Assembly: GCF_003336225.1 (NCBI RefSeq)
Contig: NZ_QPID01000003.1
Location: 62,001-126,000 of the forward strand
From: Corallincola holothuriorum
GTDB taxonomy: Bacteria > Pseudomonadota > Gammaproteobacteria > Enterobacterales > Neiellaceae
Reading direction: 5' to 3'
Length of the DNA stretch: 64,000 nt
In this document: piece by piece, positions 8,541-17,117 of the stretch
Layout of the letters: each line of letters begins with the position of its first letter
Position numbering within the stretch: position 1 is the stretch's first letter
The notes under the pieces: model-generated
Seen by the model: only the letters and a program-made list of their open reading frames with translations
Databases searched by the model: none
What the model was told of the DNA's origin: nothing
Made by a program: the position numbers and the translations under genes

Positions 8541-9238
8541 GCGATTTAATGATGCCGCTGTTCTATTTTTTGCTCACCATTCTGGTTTATCTGGCTGCGG
8601 TACATCTGCAGCGTCGGATCGAACATCCACTATTGAATCCGGTGTTAATCACTCTGTTGGTGCTGGTTTGTCTGCTGTTGGGGTTGGGTATCCCCTATGT
8701 TGACTATCAAGCGGGAGGGCATTGGTTAAGTGATCTGTTAGCCCCGTCGGTGGTGGCTCTTGGTGTGCCCTTGTATAAACAGATAAAGCAGATCAAGCGT
8801 GAGTTACCGGGCGTACTGCTGGTGGTGGCGTTGGCGACAATTTTCGCGCTGACCAGTACCGTGGTGTTAGCCATCTTGGTGGGTGCCGAGGCCGAAATTG
8901 CTATATCGTTAGCGCCAAAGTCGGTGACCACACCGATTGCGGTAATGATTGTCGAACAGATGCAGGGCGAGCCATCGTTAGGTGCGTTAGCTGTGATTGT
9001 TACCGGCTTGTTGGGAGCGATTGCGGGTATCCCTTTGCTTAACTTGATGGGGATCCGTGAGCCTAAGTCCCGAGGCATTGCGATGGGAACGGCGTGTCAC
9101 GCCTTAGGTACGGCTCGTATCGTGCAAGAGGGGGGCGAGCAGGGCGCCTACAGTGCACTGGCACTGGTATTATCTGCTACCATCAGCGCCATACTTGCGC
9201 CCATTTTGGTACCTTTGATCCTGCAATGGATAATTTAA
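8537..9238 (+). CDS. lrgB: CidB/LrgB family membrane protein
   Basis: A 233-residue polytopic membrane protein, partner of LrgA. The ATG at 8537 overlaps the lrgA stop by four bases. Family hallmarks are LAPSVVALGVPLYKQ, the near-invariant LAPKSVTTPIAV, and GTACHALGTARIVQEG close to the C-terminus. With LrgA it forms a membrane complex; the divergent ldhA supports a role in pyruvate or lactate traffic rather than lysis, but this is inference. Its stop codon overlaps the next start (TAATG). Confidence 0.92.
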   Translation: MSDLMMPLFYFLLTILVYLAAVHLQRRIEHPLLNPVLITLLVLVCLLLGLGIPYVDYQAGGHWLSDLLAPSVVALGVPLYKQIKQIKRELPGVLLVVALATIFALTSTVVLAILVGAEAEIAISLAPKSVTTPIAVMIVEQMQGEPSLGALAVIVTGLLGAIAGIPLLNLMGIREPKSRGIAMGTACHALGTARIVQEGGEQGAYSALALVLSATISAILAPILVPLILQWII

Positions 9239-9996
9239 TGCCCTTACCGATACACAGCGACACCCCGGAGCGTCGTGATCACCTGCAGCAGCTGGTGTCG
9301 CAGTGGGGATTTGTGCCGATGCGCAAACAGCCTGATTCAGGCTTGCTACTGTATCTGGATGCCGAGCGCTTGAGCTTGAAAGATCTCGGAGACAAGAAAT
9401 TGGGTGCTGTGAGTGTCGATTTTACCGACGGTGCAGCACGGCATCGCCGTTTACACGGTGGCGGGCGCGGTGAGGCGGTAGCGAAAGCGGTCGGTGCCCG
9501 TGGGCAAGCCACCCCCTCGGTATTAGATGCTACCGCAGGGTTAGGGCGCGATGCGTTCGTATTGGCGTCGATCGGTTGTCAGGTCACCATGTTAGAGCGT
9601 TCGCCGGTGGCGGCGGCATTGCTGCAAGATGGTTTAATGCGAGCACAATTGGATGCTGAGATCGGCCCTTGGATCGGTCAGCGTATGCGTTTGTTACCCG
9701 GTTCGGCGGTGGATCGCATGAGCGACTGGCAGGGTGATGCGCCAGAGGTTATCTATCTGGATCCCATGTACCCCCACCGCAAAAAATCGGCTCAGGTGAA
9801 GAAAGAGATGCGTCTGTTTCAGGCGATGCTTGGCCCCGATGAAGATGCGGATCTATTGCTCGCCCCAGCGCTGGCGCTGGCCACAAAACGGGTCGTGGTG
9901 AAGCGTCCTGACTATGCGCCCCCTTTGTGTGAGCGCAAGTCAGACGCGCAGATCACGACCAAGACTCATCGTTTTGATATCTATTTTTGCAGTTAA
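9238..9996 (+). CDS. rsmJ: 16S rRNA m2G1516 methyltransferase RsmJ
   Basis: Methylates G1516 of 16S rRNA with S-adenosylmethionine. The protein is about 252 residues, against 250 in E. coli. Visible motifs include HRRLHGGGRGEAVAKAVG, the SAM-binding DATAGLGRDAFVLASIGC, the catalytic-loop DPMYPHRKKSAQVKKEMR and the C-terminal KRPDYAPPL. The chosen start is the ATG at 9238 that overlaps the lrgB stop as TAATG; an ATG 12 bases upstream (9226) is equally possible. It is the third gene of an lrgA-lrgB-rsmJ transcription unit. Confidence 0.94.
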   Translation: MPLPIHSDTPERRDHLQQLVSQWGFVPMRKQPDSGLLLYLDAERLSLKDLGDKKLGAVSVDFTDGAARHRRLHGGGRGEAVAKAVGARGQATPSVLDATAGLGRDAFVLASIGCQVTMLERSPVAAALLQDGLMRAQLDAEIGPWIGQRMRLLPGSAVDRMSDWQGDAPEVIYLDPMYPHRKKSAQVKKEMRLFQAMLGPDEDADLLLAPALALATKRVVVKRPDYAPPLCERKSDAQITTKTHRFDIYFCS

Positions 9997-10117
9997 GCGT
10001 GCTAGGTGTACTGCTTAGCAAGCGTCATCTTTTGCCGTTATCTGCGCTCGATGATAGAAGAGTGTGCTTAACTTAACTCAGTTGAACAGTGCGACTACGC
10101 ACAAGAGAGCTTTTTGC

Positions 10118-10300
10118 ATGGGCAAGCAGATATGTAAATGGGATCGTCGGCAGAATGCGCTGATGTGGGGGGAGCCGCTCCTTGAGCTGGTGAAGAAACC
10201 CAAATTTGTTTGCAAGAAGTGCTTTCGGGTCGCCAGTGACAAATCAGTATTGTGCAAATCTGTGAAGCTAAAATCATTGTCTGAGACCGGCTTAGCATAA
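10118..10300 (+). CDS. Small Cys-containing protein, possible metal-binding
   Basis: A 60-residue protein starting at the ATG at 10118 (MGKQICKWD), with an AAGAGAG ribosome-binding site upstream. The frame extends 5' without support. It has a CKWD motif near the N-terminus and, after a basic stretch, [20 protein letters not shown]: Cys residues spaced C-x2-C-x11-C. Together with the first Cys this could bind one zinc ion. I recall similar short CKWD...VCRKC proteins in Shewanella and relatives, annotated as hypothetical. It lies 120 bases after rsmJ, same strand. Function unknown. Confidence 0.65.
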   Translation: MGKQICKWDRRQNALMWGEPLLELVKKPKFVCKKCFRVASDKSVLCKSVKLKSLSETGLA

Positions 10301-10377
10301 GCAACATGGATAAGTAGTGCCGCATATCGGGGCATTGTTATAGTGTCGTTTTAATCGAGTACATCAACTCCCCTACA

Positions 10378-12420
10378 GTGGTTGCTATGCCTTCACCAAT
10401 GCGCGCAGAAGAGTTTGATCGTGGCAGAGTGGATACTCTGTATAGCCAAGCTGCGTCCTTAAGTTTTGTTTTCCCAACCACCAGCCTCATTCTCGTTGCA
10501 TACCTCTGCTTTTTTACTTCAATGCCATATCTCCCTTTGTTGATCTGGCTGGGGTTGGTCGTCCTGTGCAGTGTTTTTCGCTGGCATTTGACGGCTCGAC
10601 AAAAACGTAGCACCGATTCGCCCCACCAGTGGGAAAATGCTTACGTTAGATTGGAGTGTGCGTCTGGCCTGTTGGCGGGGATAATTTGTATTCTCACCAT
10701 GCAGCAACCATTCCTTTTGCAACTGGTACCGTTGCTGGTGGTTGTCGGTGAAGTGGTTAGCGCTGTGGCTGTGTTGGTGATGAGCTGGCGTGTATTCTGC
10801 GCTTTTGCTTTGAGTGCGATTTTGCCATTCTCTGTTTACTGGTTGGTCGCGGGAACTCAGCAGCATCAGCTGGTGGCTTTGATGTTGATGGGGCCGTTTC
10901 TCGCGCTGACATTTAATACCTTTCGTTTTCTCTATAAATCGACCACGGAAACTTATCGTTTGCGTGTCGAGCGACAGTTGCTGAATGCAGAGTTAATCGA
11001 CAGTAGTAAAGAGTTGGCTGCTGCTAGAGACAAGGCCGAGCTGAACAGCATTGCTAAAAGTGACTTTATCCAACAGCTAGGTGAGCAATTAAAAGCACCG
11101 TTGCTGGGGCAGTTAGCCTGCCTGAAACTGTTGAAAGCACAGCTGGAGGATTCGCGGCAGCAACCTTTGGTTGCCGCCAGCGAGCAATCGGCCGCTCAGT
11201 TGCTCTACTTGATCGATGACCTTACTCAGATCAGCTTACTGGAGAAGGGCGAAGTGCAAGTGACGCCAGAGACCTTCGATCTTCGAGCGCTGCTTGAGGA
11301 GGTGCTGGCACTAACCGTGCCCACGGCGCACCTTAAGGGCTTAGAGTGTGATGCCATTATCTCAGCGGAGCTACCCAACCGGGTGACGACGGACCGGACA
11401 CAGCTAAAGCGCATATTACTGAGTATGCTGGGGCAGGTAATACAAGCCAAGGATGCTGGGAATATCAAACTGAATGTGTCGGTTTCCTCTGGAAAGCTAC
11501 TGTTGCGAATGCATGAGACTGGCCGCTGCTTGATCCGGCAGTGGCAAAAAGAACTGTTAACCACCACCACTGATCCGCTGCCGGGATTACCGATGTGTCG
11601 TCAACTTTGTCAGTTACTGCAAGGCGAACTGCAACTGACCCATGTGGGAGCAGGAGAGGTGATCCTGCGGTGCCGTGTGCCGATTGAAGTGGAAGAGGGG
11701 TTTCATGTGCCGCAACCGGCACCAGAGCTGGGCAAAGTACTCATCGTGAGCCAGTCGCCAACACTGCGGGAAAGTGTGCAGGCACAGTTACAATCATTGG
11801 GTTGCGATACGCATTTGATGGCTGATCTGGTGACAACGGAAGCGCTACTTCAGCAAACGCAAACCAGGGTGAACCTGGTGTTAGATACTGATCATATTCC
11901 CCGTACCGTGTGGCAGAGTTTGCTTACGCTCTGTCAGCGGCAGGGACACCGAGTCTTGCTGGTTGATCGTTTTCATCGACTGACTGCGAGCGACGTCTAT
12001 CATCAGCCACTGCCTATTACTCAAGCTATGTTAACGGCATGGCTGGCGGGGCGGCGCATGCAGGCAATGAAAACCCAATCGGTGGCAAAAGCAGGCAATC
12101 AAGGTGAAGTGTTGTTATGTCAGTTACCTCCGGTAGAGGCGTTGGTGATTGAAACTATGTTGGCTGAATTTGGTTGGCGCCATGAGCGAGTGACGCCACA
12201 ACAGCTACTGGCGCATGCCCAGCAAAGCAGCAACCAATATCAACTGATTATTTGCGACGGAGAGACACCGTTGAGTAAGGCTCAGATCGCCGGACGCCCT
12301 GTTATTCGTATTGTGCAGAGTAAGGGCGATGGACGATATGAGGGCGAACAGATCGTTCGCCCTATCGATATGGATATGCTTGCGGGACGCTTAGACAAGC
12401 TGCTGGCTGAGACTGATTAA
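10378..12420 (+). CDS. Hybrid-histidine-kinase-like membrane protein with degenerate active sites
   Basis: A 680-residue protein with the plan of a hybrid sensor kinase: about six N-terminal transmembrane helices (residues 30-190), a coiled linker, a HisKA-like pair of helices (about 225-290), an ATPase-like domain (about 300-450), a receiver-like domain (about 460-570) and a second receiver-like domain (about 585-680). The catalytic residues are gone. The H-box reads FIQQLGEQLKAP, with Glu in place of His. The N-box has LGQVIQ in place of LGNAIK. The G1 box reads HETGRCLI instead of DTGIGI. The first receiver starts VLIVSQSP without the acidic pair. It is therefore likely a pseudokinase or signalling scaffold. 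The frame is intact and codon use looks normal, which argues against random decay. Start may be the ATG at 10378 or 10387. Confidence 0.8.
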   Translation: MVAMPSPMRAEEFDRGRVDTLYSQAASLSFVFPTTSLILVAYLCFFTSMPYLPLLIWLGLVVLCSVFRWHLTARQKRSTDSPHQWENAYVRLECASGLLAGIICILTMQQPFLLQLVPLLVVVGEVVSAVAVLVMSWRVFCAFALSAILPFSVYWLVAGTQQHQLVALMLMGPFLALTFNTFRFLYKSTTETYRLRVERQLLNAELIDSSKELAAARDKAELNSIAKSDFIQQLGEQLKAPLLGQLACLKLLKAQLEDSRQQPLVAASEQSAAQLLYLIDDLTQISLLEKGEVQVTPETFDLRALLEEVLALTVPTAHLKGLECDAIISAELPNRVTTDRTQLKRILLSMLGQVIQAKDAGNIKLNVSVSSGKLLLRMHETGRCLIRQWQKELLTTTTDPLPGLPMCRQLCQLLQGELQLTHVGAGEVILRCRVPIEVEEGFHVPQPAPELGKVLIVSQSPTLRESVQAQLQSLGCDTHLMADLVTTEALLQQTQTRVNLVLDTDHIPRTVWQSLLTLCQRQGHRVLLVDRFHRLTASDVYHQPLPITQAMLTAWLAGRRMQAMKTQSVAKAGNQGEVLLCQLPPVEALVIETMLAEFGWRHERVTPQQLLAHAQQSSNQYQLIICDGETPLSKAQIAGRPVIRIVQSKGDGRYEGEQIVRPIDMDMLAGRLDKLLAETD

Positions 12421-13181
12421 CCGTTTCTGAGTGCGAGAATGGCGGGTACATCTAATGGATCGGTATAGCGTTGGAAAGTCTTGCTCTTTTTGTCTACCGC
12501 GACAATCGACATGCGATCCGCCAGCTCGTTACCTTCCACGCCGACATGGCCATTAACGTGCAATATTTTTATATCGCCTTTAATGGTCTGATACAACGCG
12601 TACATGGTTTGGATTAGCTCAAGATTTTTAATTTCGCCAGAGGGCTTTTTCCAGCCCTTTTTCTCCCAGCCTGCAGCCCACTGCGTAATACACTGAATCG
12701 AGTACTTGGAGTCACAGAAGATCGCCACACTACGGCCTCGGTCTAGCTGTTTGCTGGCCATGAGCATCGCTTGATGCAGTGCATTTAGCTCTGCCGTATT
12801 GTTGGTGCCGTTTGGGTTATATAAGCCATACCAAAGCTCTGCCACTTCACCGCAAAAATATACTGCCAGCCCAGAGCCTGCTTTACCTGGGTTGGGCTCA
12901 CAGCCGCCATCGGTAAAGATCTTAATATCCGCTTTCAGGGCGTCCACTTCTTTGGCGCTGTAGGTCTTCACTGTTTGCCCGTTACTGCGCTTTTTGGCTG
13001 GCGCTTTGCCCGTGGGTTTGCTTGACGTACCGCCGCCATATGCGGCCTCTGCTTCCGCCTGTGTCGGGAAGGATTTATAGCGCGCCCCGGGGAACTGATC
13101 GACCTGGGCTTTGCAGCTGGCCCAGTCTGTGTAAATACCGGGTTGCTTGCCAGCCCAAACAACATAAAACTTTTTGGCCAT
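12417..13181 (-). CDS. Ribonuclease HI with N-terminal hybrid-binding (viroplasmin) domain
   Basis: Degrades the RNA strand of RNA:DNA hybrids. It has 254 residues in two domains. The N-terminal 50 residues are a caulimovirus-viroplasmin/HBD fold (KKFYVVWAGKQPGIYTDW, then YKSFPTQAEAEAAYG) that binds hybrids. After a Lys-rich linker comes the RNase H domain with acidic residues in IFTDGGCEPNPGKAG, NNTAELNALHQA, FCDSKYS and a C-terminal ADRMS. This layout is like eukaryotic RNase H1 and a subset of bacteria, not the short E. coli RnhA. AGGAA lies before the ATG. The last 4 bases overlap the convergent kinase-like gene. Confidence 0.92.
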   Translation of the reverse strand: MAKKFYVVWAGKQPGIYTDWASCKAQVDQFPGARYKSFPTQAEAEAAYGGGTSSKPTGKAPAKKRSNGQTVKTYSAKEVDALKADIKIFTDGGCEPNPGKAGSGLAVYFCGEVAELWYGLYNPNGTNNTAELNALHQAMLMASKQLDRGRSVAIFCDSKYSIQCITQWAAGWEKKGWKKPSGEIKNLELIQTMYALYQTIKGDIKILHVNGHVGVEGNELADRMSIVAVDKKSKTFQRYTDPLDVPAILALRNG

Positions 13182-13385
13182 CGTAATGTTCCTGTCGGTA
13201 AAAGGGATCGGCGCAATCTCCGAACTGCGCGTAACGAGGCATCATCGCATAAGCCTTCGTCTCGTCTCAATGACCATGAATGGGTTTAGCGCAGTATAAA
13301 TGGCATTTCTCCATAACAACCCAAATACTGTGTTCCGCCGTATTGCTTACTACACTCATGATTCAACTGATCCCGTGGAGCATTT

Positions 13386-14876
13386 GTGCCGGCAGCAAAG
13401 TTTGTACATGGCAGTATCTTCCGCCATATCGTGGTGATGTCATCAACCAATGCGATTGGCCTGACAGCACTGTTTTTAGTGGACTTGGCCGACCTGTTTT
13501 TTATCAGCTTATTGGGTGAACAGGAGCTGGCCGCCGCCGTGGGTTACGCCGGCAGTATTCTGTTCTTTACGACGTCGGTGGGCATTGGTCTGTCTATTGC
13601 GATGACCGCTTTGGTGTCGAAGGCGATTGGTGAAAAAGATCGGGAAAAAGCGTGCCATCTGGTGACCAATGTACTGGTTGCGGGTTTCGCTATTTGCGTG
13701 GTTGTCGCTGCGTTGGTGTGGATCTACACGCCTGACCTGTTGCATTTAATGGGTGCCACAGGTCGTACCCATGCATTAGCGGTTGATTACCTACAAATTC
13801 TTTTGCCATCACTGCCTATTCTTGGTTTAGCCATCTGCGGCGGTGCCGCGTTACGCTCGGTGGGTGATGCCAAACTGGCGATGTGGTCAACCTTGGCGGG
13901 CGGCGCTACCAATGCGGTGCTGGATCCTATCTTTATTTTTGCGTTGGGGCTGGGTCTGGAGGGGGTGGCTTATGCGTCGGTGATGGCACGTCTGGTCCTT
14001 GCTATCGTTGCCCTGGTTGGGGTGTTCAATAAACATCGTTTGTTTGCTCGATTTGATTTCACCTCAATGCAGTCCCAGCTGGCTGCCATTTTGAGTGTCG
14101 CCTTTCCGGCCATTCTGACCAACATTGCGACCCCAATTGGAAATGCATTTGTGACGGCCTCTATCGCTAAATATGGTGATGGCTACGTGGCTGGCTGGGC
14201 CGTGATAGGACGTCTGATCCCGGTGGCATTTGGTATGATCTACTCATTGTCTGGTGCTGTTGGCCCGATCATTGGACAGAACTATGGCGCCCTGAAGTTT
14301 GAGCGAATCGAGCAGGCGTTACGCAGCGCGATGGGCTTCTGTTTTGCTTACGTATTAACGGTGTGTCTGTTGATCTATTTTGCCCGCAATGGCTTGGTAT
14401 CGGCCTTTGGTCTATCTGGGGATTCTGCTGATTTTCTGGTGTTCTTTTGTACCTGGGTCAGCATTAGTTTTGCTTTTAATGGTGCACTATTTGTATCAAA
14501 CGCGGCATTCAATAACTTGGGCTACCCCAGTCTGTCGACATTGATGAATGTGGGTAAAGCCTCTATCGGCACGATCCCTCTGGTGCTCGTTGGAAGCTAT
14601 TACTGGGGGGCGGAAGGCGTGTTGATTGGACAGATGTCCGGTTCGGTTGTGTTTGGCATTGCCGGTTTGGCCTGGGCCTTGGCCAAAGTGAAGAAGATGG
14701 CGATACGGCATCAGCAGCAAATATCACCAAGTGAAGCGTTGGTGACTCCCGCTATGCCTATGACGCCGTTCTGCTCCAGTCGCGCTTACATGTGCGCCGA
14801 AGCGGAAGTGGCTGAAGAGCGAGCCAATGCCGAACCTGCTAGTTTGCCTACAGACCCTGACCGAAATCTCCAATGA
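13386..14876 (+). CDS. MATE family efflux transporter
   Basis: A 496-residue, twelve-helix cation/drug antiporter of the inner membrane. The start is a GTG at 13386 with GGAG five bases upstream. Both MATE halves are visible: the first has LVDLADLFFISLLGEQELAA and a segment like GGAALRSVGDAKLAM with the second-half counterpart SNAAFNNLGYPSLSTLMNVG. The family is firm; the substrate is not predictable. About 50 residues after the last helix form a non-conserved hydrophilic tail rich in Ala, Glu and Pro. It appears to be a single gene. Confidence 0.92.
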   Translation: MPAAKFVHGSIFRHIVVMSSTNAIGLTALFLVDLADLFFISLLGEQELAAAVGYAGSILFFTTSVGIGLSIAMTALVSKAIGEKDREKACHLVTNVLVAGFAICVVVAALVWIYTPDLLHLMGATGRTHALAVDYLQILLPSLPILGLAICGGAALRSVGDAKLAMWSTLAGGATNAVLDPIFIFALGLGLEGVAYASVMARLVLAIVALVGVFNKHRLFARFDFTSMQSQLAAILSVAFPAILTNIATPIGNAFVTASIAKYGDGYVAGWAVIGRLIPVAFGMIYSLSGAVGPIIGQNYGALKFERIEQALRSAMGFCFAYVLTVCLLIYFARNGLVSAFGLSGDSADFLVFFCTWVSISFAFNGALFVSNAAFNNLGYPSLSTLMNVGKASIGTIPLVLVGSYYWGAEGVLIGQMSGSVVFGIAGLAWALAKVKKMAIRHQQQISPSEALVTPAMPMTPFCSSRAYMCAEAEVAEERANAEPASLPTDPDRNLQ

Positions 14877-14961
14877 AAACAGCAGCCCTGCCGTCTTTCC
14901 TGTAGCAATAGAGATCTTGGGAGTGATAATGCCTCCCGCTAATCGAGACAGTTAGGGTAAT

Positions 14962-15112
14962 AGACCATGGTGTTTTGTCGTATACCAGAACAGATCAAGC
15001 TGTTGTTAGATTTGGGCGCACTGCGGATGCGGCAAACATCTCCGTCGAGATAACAAGCTGTTCTGCGTCCGCTGCCGGGGCAAGGCTTTAAACCTTTGCC
15101 CACCCATGGTCT
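14962..15112. other. Inverted-repeat-bounded structured intergenic region
   Basis: Between the MATE gene and a convergent gene lies a stretch with several complementary segments. The outer arms are AGACCATGG (14962-14970) and CCATGGTCT (15104-15112). Inside are CAGAACAG (14986-14993) with CTGTTCTG (15058-15065), a small hairpin ATCTC-CGTC-GAGAT (15038-15051), GCGGATGCG (15023-15031) with TGCGTCCGC (15064-15072, allowing G-U pairs), and a hairpin GGGCAAGG...CCTTTGCCC (15078-15101). No open reading frame fits. It could be a structured RNA, a small mobile repeat or a complex terminator; I do not recognise it. Confidence 0.4.
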
Positions 15113-15130
15113 CTCTAATGGTTGCTGGCG

Positions 15131-15865
15131 TTAGGCCGCGTCTGCCAATGCGTTTTGTGCCTGTGCCTGAAGCTGTTGGCTAAGGTCGGTTGGCAGACTT
15201 AACGCAAAGGCTAAGCGATCCAAATAGACTTGCTCTTCAAGAGAATCAATGTCGATAGCAAAGCATGAAACTAGATAGAGTTCAGATTTTTGTTCGATGG
15301 AGACAATACCTTCAGCCAGCTGTTCCGCAGATAGCGGATGTGCCATAGCGTCGAAAATTAACGCTTTAACATCAGGGTCTAATTTCATCTGCTCCACCGC
15401 ATTATAGATACGTTGCTGCTCTATTTGATCGATGTGACCATCTGCCTTAGCTGCACTGATCATCGCCTTAACTAAGGTCAGTTGAAACGCGTCAGTGAGC
15501 ACCGCCGCTGATTGAAAGCTGGCTTCGCTGACCTGCGGTGAATTCAGATTGTTGGCTGCTGGCTGTTTTTGCGCTGCAGGTTGTTTCTGTTGCCAGCTGC
15601 GATAGGCGTTAAAGGCCAGTCCGCCCAGCACTGCGGCACCGCCATAGGTGGCCGCTTTGCCAGCAAATTTTCTTGCGGACTTGTTGCCCACCAGCAGTGC
15701 CATCGCGCCGCCTGCAACGGCACCGCCGGCCAAGCCGCCCGGCAATTTGCTGGTTAGCGAGCTAAGCACGCTCTGACTTTGATTGCTGTTACTGGTCGCT
15801 GCGCTGCTTGCCGGAGCGGCTGAGCCGCTACCCATAAACTGATTTAGTAGATTTTGAATATTCAT
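15131..15865 (-). CDS. DUF533 / YebE-like membrane-associated protein with TerB-like domain
   Basis: A 244-residue protein. N-terminal low-complexity Ser/Ala/Asn segment, then a Gly/Ala-rich hydrophobic stretch (GGLAGGAVAGGAMALLVG and a second one ending GGLAFNAYRSW), then a helical C-terminal domain that resembles tellurite-resistance TerB domains (KAMISAAKADGHIDQIEQQ). This is the layout of E. coli YebE. It follows BI-1 on the same strand with 27 bases between, so the three minus-strand genes from HPF to here are likely co-transcribed. Function unknown; YebE is known as an envelope-stress-induced protein. Confidence 0.85.
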   Translation of the reverse strand: MNIQNLLNQFMGSGSAAPASSAATSNSNQSQSVLSSLTSKLPGGLAGGAVAGGAMALLVGNKSARKFAGKAATYGGAAVLGGLAFNAYRSWQQKQPAAQKQPAANNLNSPQVSEASFQSAAVLTDAFQLTLVKAMISAAKADGHIDQIEQQRIYNAVEQMKLDPDVKALIFDAMAHPLSAEQLAEGIVSIEQKSELYLVSCFAIDIDSLEEQVYLDRLAFALSLPTDLSQQLQAQAQNALADAA

Positions 15866-15892
15866 GAGCTGATTCCCCTTTTCGTCCCGCTG

Positions 15893-16567
15893 TTAGTCAT
15901 CACCGTTGAAAAAACCGAGTAACTGCAACAGGCTGGTAAACAGGTTGAAAATAGCGACAAATAATGAAGTGGTTGCCATGATGTAATTGGTTTCGCCACC
16001 TCGCATGATATTGCTGGTTTCATATAAGATCAGGCCTGACATCAGCAGTACAAACATGCCTGATACCGCCAAGGAGAGAGCCGGAATGCTAAACAGTACG
16101 GCACCTAATCCTGCGAGGAAGGCAACCAAGATACCCACCATCAGAAAGCCGCCCATAAAACTGAAATCTTTCTTCGATGTGATTGCGTAAGCTGACAACG
16201 CAACGAAAATCACCGCTGTTGAGATCATCGCTTGAGCAACAACCTGGCCACCGTTAGGTAAGCTTAAGTAGCTGCTGATGATTGGCCCCAAGGTGAGGCC
16301 CATAAAGCCTGTCAGGGCGAAAACAGAAACCAAGCCCCAGCCGCTGTTTTGACATTTATAAGTGGCGAACAGTAAGCCGAAATAGCCCACCAAGGTGATT
16401 ATCAAGCCGGGGTGGGGCAGATTGAACGCCACCGATAACGCGGCCATGACGCCACTAAACAACAGCGTCATCGACAACAACATATAGGTATTGCGGATCA
16501 CTTTATTACTGGCGATTATGCTTGCCGTGGTGCCGCTGGAAGTCGTTGAAATAGAAGAAGTGTTCAT
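15893..16567 (-). CDS. Bax inhibitor-1 (BI-1/YccA-like) family membrane protein
   Basis: A 224-residue protein with seven hydrophobic helices. Family features are the first helix after NKVIRNTYMLLS, the GFMGLTLGPIISSYL segment, and the C-terminal YETSNIMRGGETNYIMATTSLFV region with conserved acidic residues that form the pH-sensing pair in BI-1 channels. E. coli YccA modulates the FtsH protease; YbhL is another relative. The start overlaps the upstream HPF-like gene by four bases (ATGA), so the two are coupled. Confidence 0.9.
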   Translation of the reverse strand: MNTSSISTTSSGTTASIIASNKVIRNTYMLLSMTLLFSGVMAALSVAFNLPHPGLIITLVGYFGLLFATYKCQNSGWGLVSVFALTGFMGLTLGPIISSYLSLPNGGQVVAQAMISTAVIFVALSAYAITSKKDFSFMGGFLMVGILVAFLAGLGAVLFSIPALSLAVSGMFVLLMSGLILYETSNIMRGGETNYIMATTSLFVAIFNLFTSLLQLLGFFNGDD

Positions 16568-16998
16568 TGCTCTACTCCTTGTTTTGGTGCTGTGTTGAAA
16601 TAGAATTCGACATCATCATTCAGCAATTTGTCTATGTAGGCTTTACTCTGTTCACTGCTTGGTGACGCGGAAAAATCTGGCGCATTTATTGCTTTTTCGC
16701 GGATCCGGGCCACTTTGCGGGTTACCGTGCGGCTTGCACGACTCGCCGCACGATCGATAGCTACCCTTATCTGTGATTGCGTGTCTTCGATCACCACTTC
16801 TGCCTTACTGTTCAGTTTTATCAGTATCTGGCAGCGCATATCAGTGCCGCCGCGGGGCCCATTGATGTCTGAGAGGCGCACCGTGATGTGGCGGATACTC
16901 TCGTATTGAGATCCCAACGCAAAGCTCAGGCGCCGACGGATGTAATCCTGGATAGGTGGTGTTAGCGGTAGATCGCGGGATTGCATATCAATTTGCAT
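16564..16998 (-). CDS. HPF/RaiA-like ribosome-associated protein
   Basis: A 144-residue cytoplasmic protein of the sigma-54 modulation/ribosome hibernation family (S30AE fold). The N-terminal MQIDMQSRDLPLTPPIQDYI and the RLSDINGPRGGTDMRCQI beta segment fit, followed by a basic helix rich in Arg (RAASRASRTVTRKVARIR) that would contact 16S rRNA. It is longer than HPF (95) and RaiA (113) because of a divergent tail. It leads a HPF-BI-1-YebE-like cluster and is divergent from nhaR, so the 119-base interval holds both promoters. Confidence 0.8.
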   Translation of the reverse strand: MQIDMQSRDLPLTPPIQDYIRRRLSFALGSQYESIRHITVRLSDINGPRGGTDMRCQILIKLNSKAEVVIEDTQSQIRVAIDRAASRASRTVTRKVARIREKAINAPDFSASPSSEQSKAYIDKLLNDDVEFYFNTAPKQGVEQ

Positions 16999-17117
16999 TG
17001 TGGACTCCTCAAACTATTCACCAAAGGAAGCGGGTAGATTGAAGTTAGACTTGTTTGAATGGCAGGTATAGTCGAATATAACTACTTTATAGTTCGTAAA
17101 AACCGAAGTGTTAGCCG

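Noticed and set aside
10378-10866. Minus-strand frames of 90-115 codons over the start of the degenerate kinase
   Set aside because: The plus-strand protein has clear transmembrane helices and kinase layout; the antisense frames show none.
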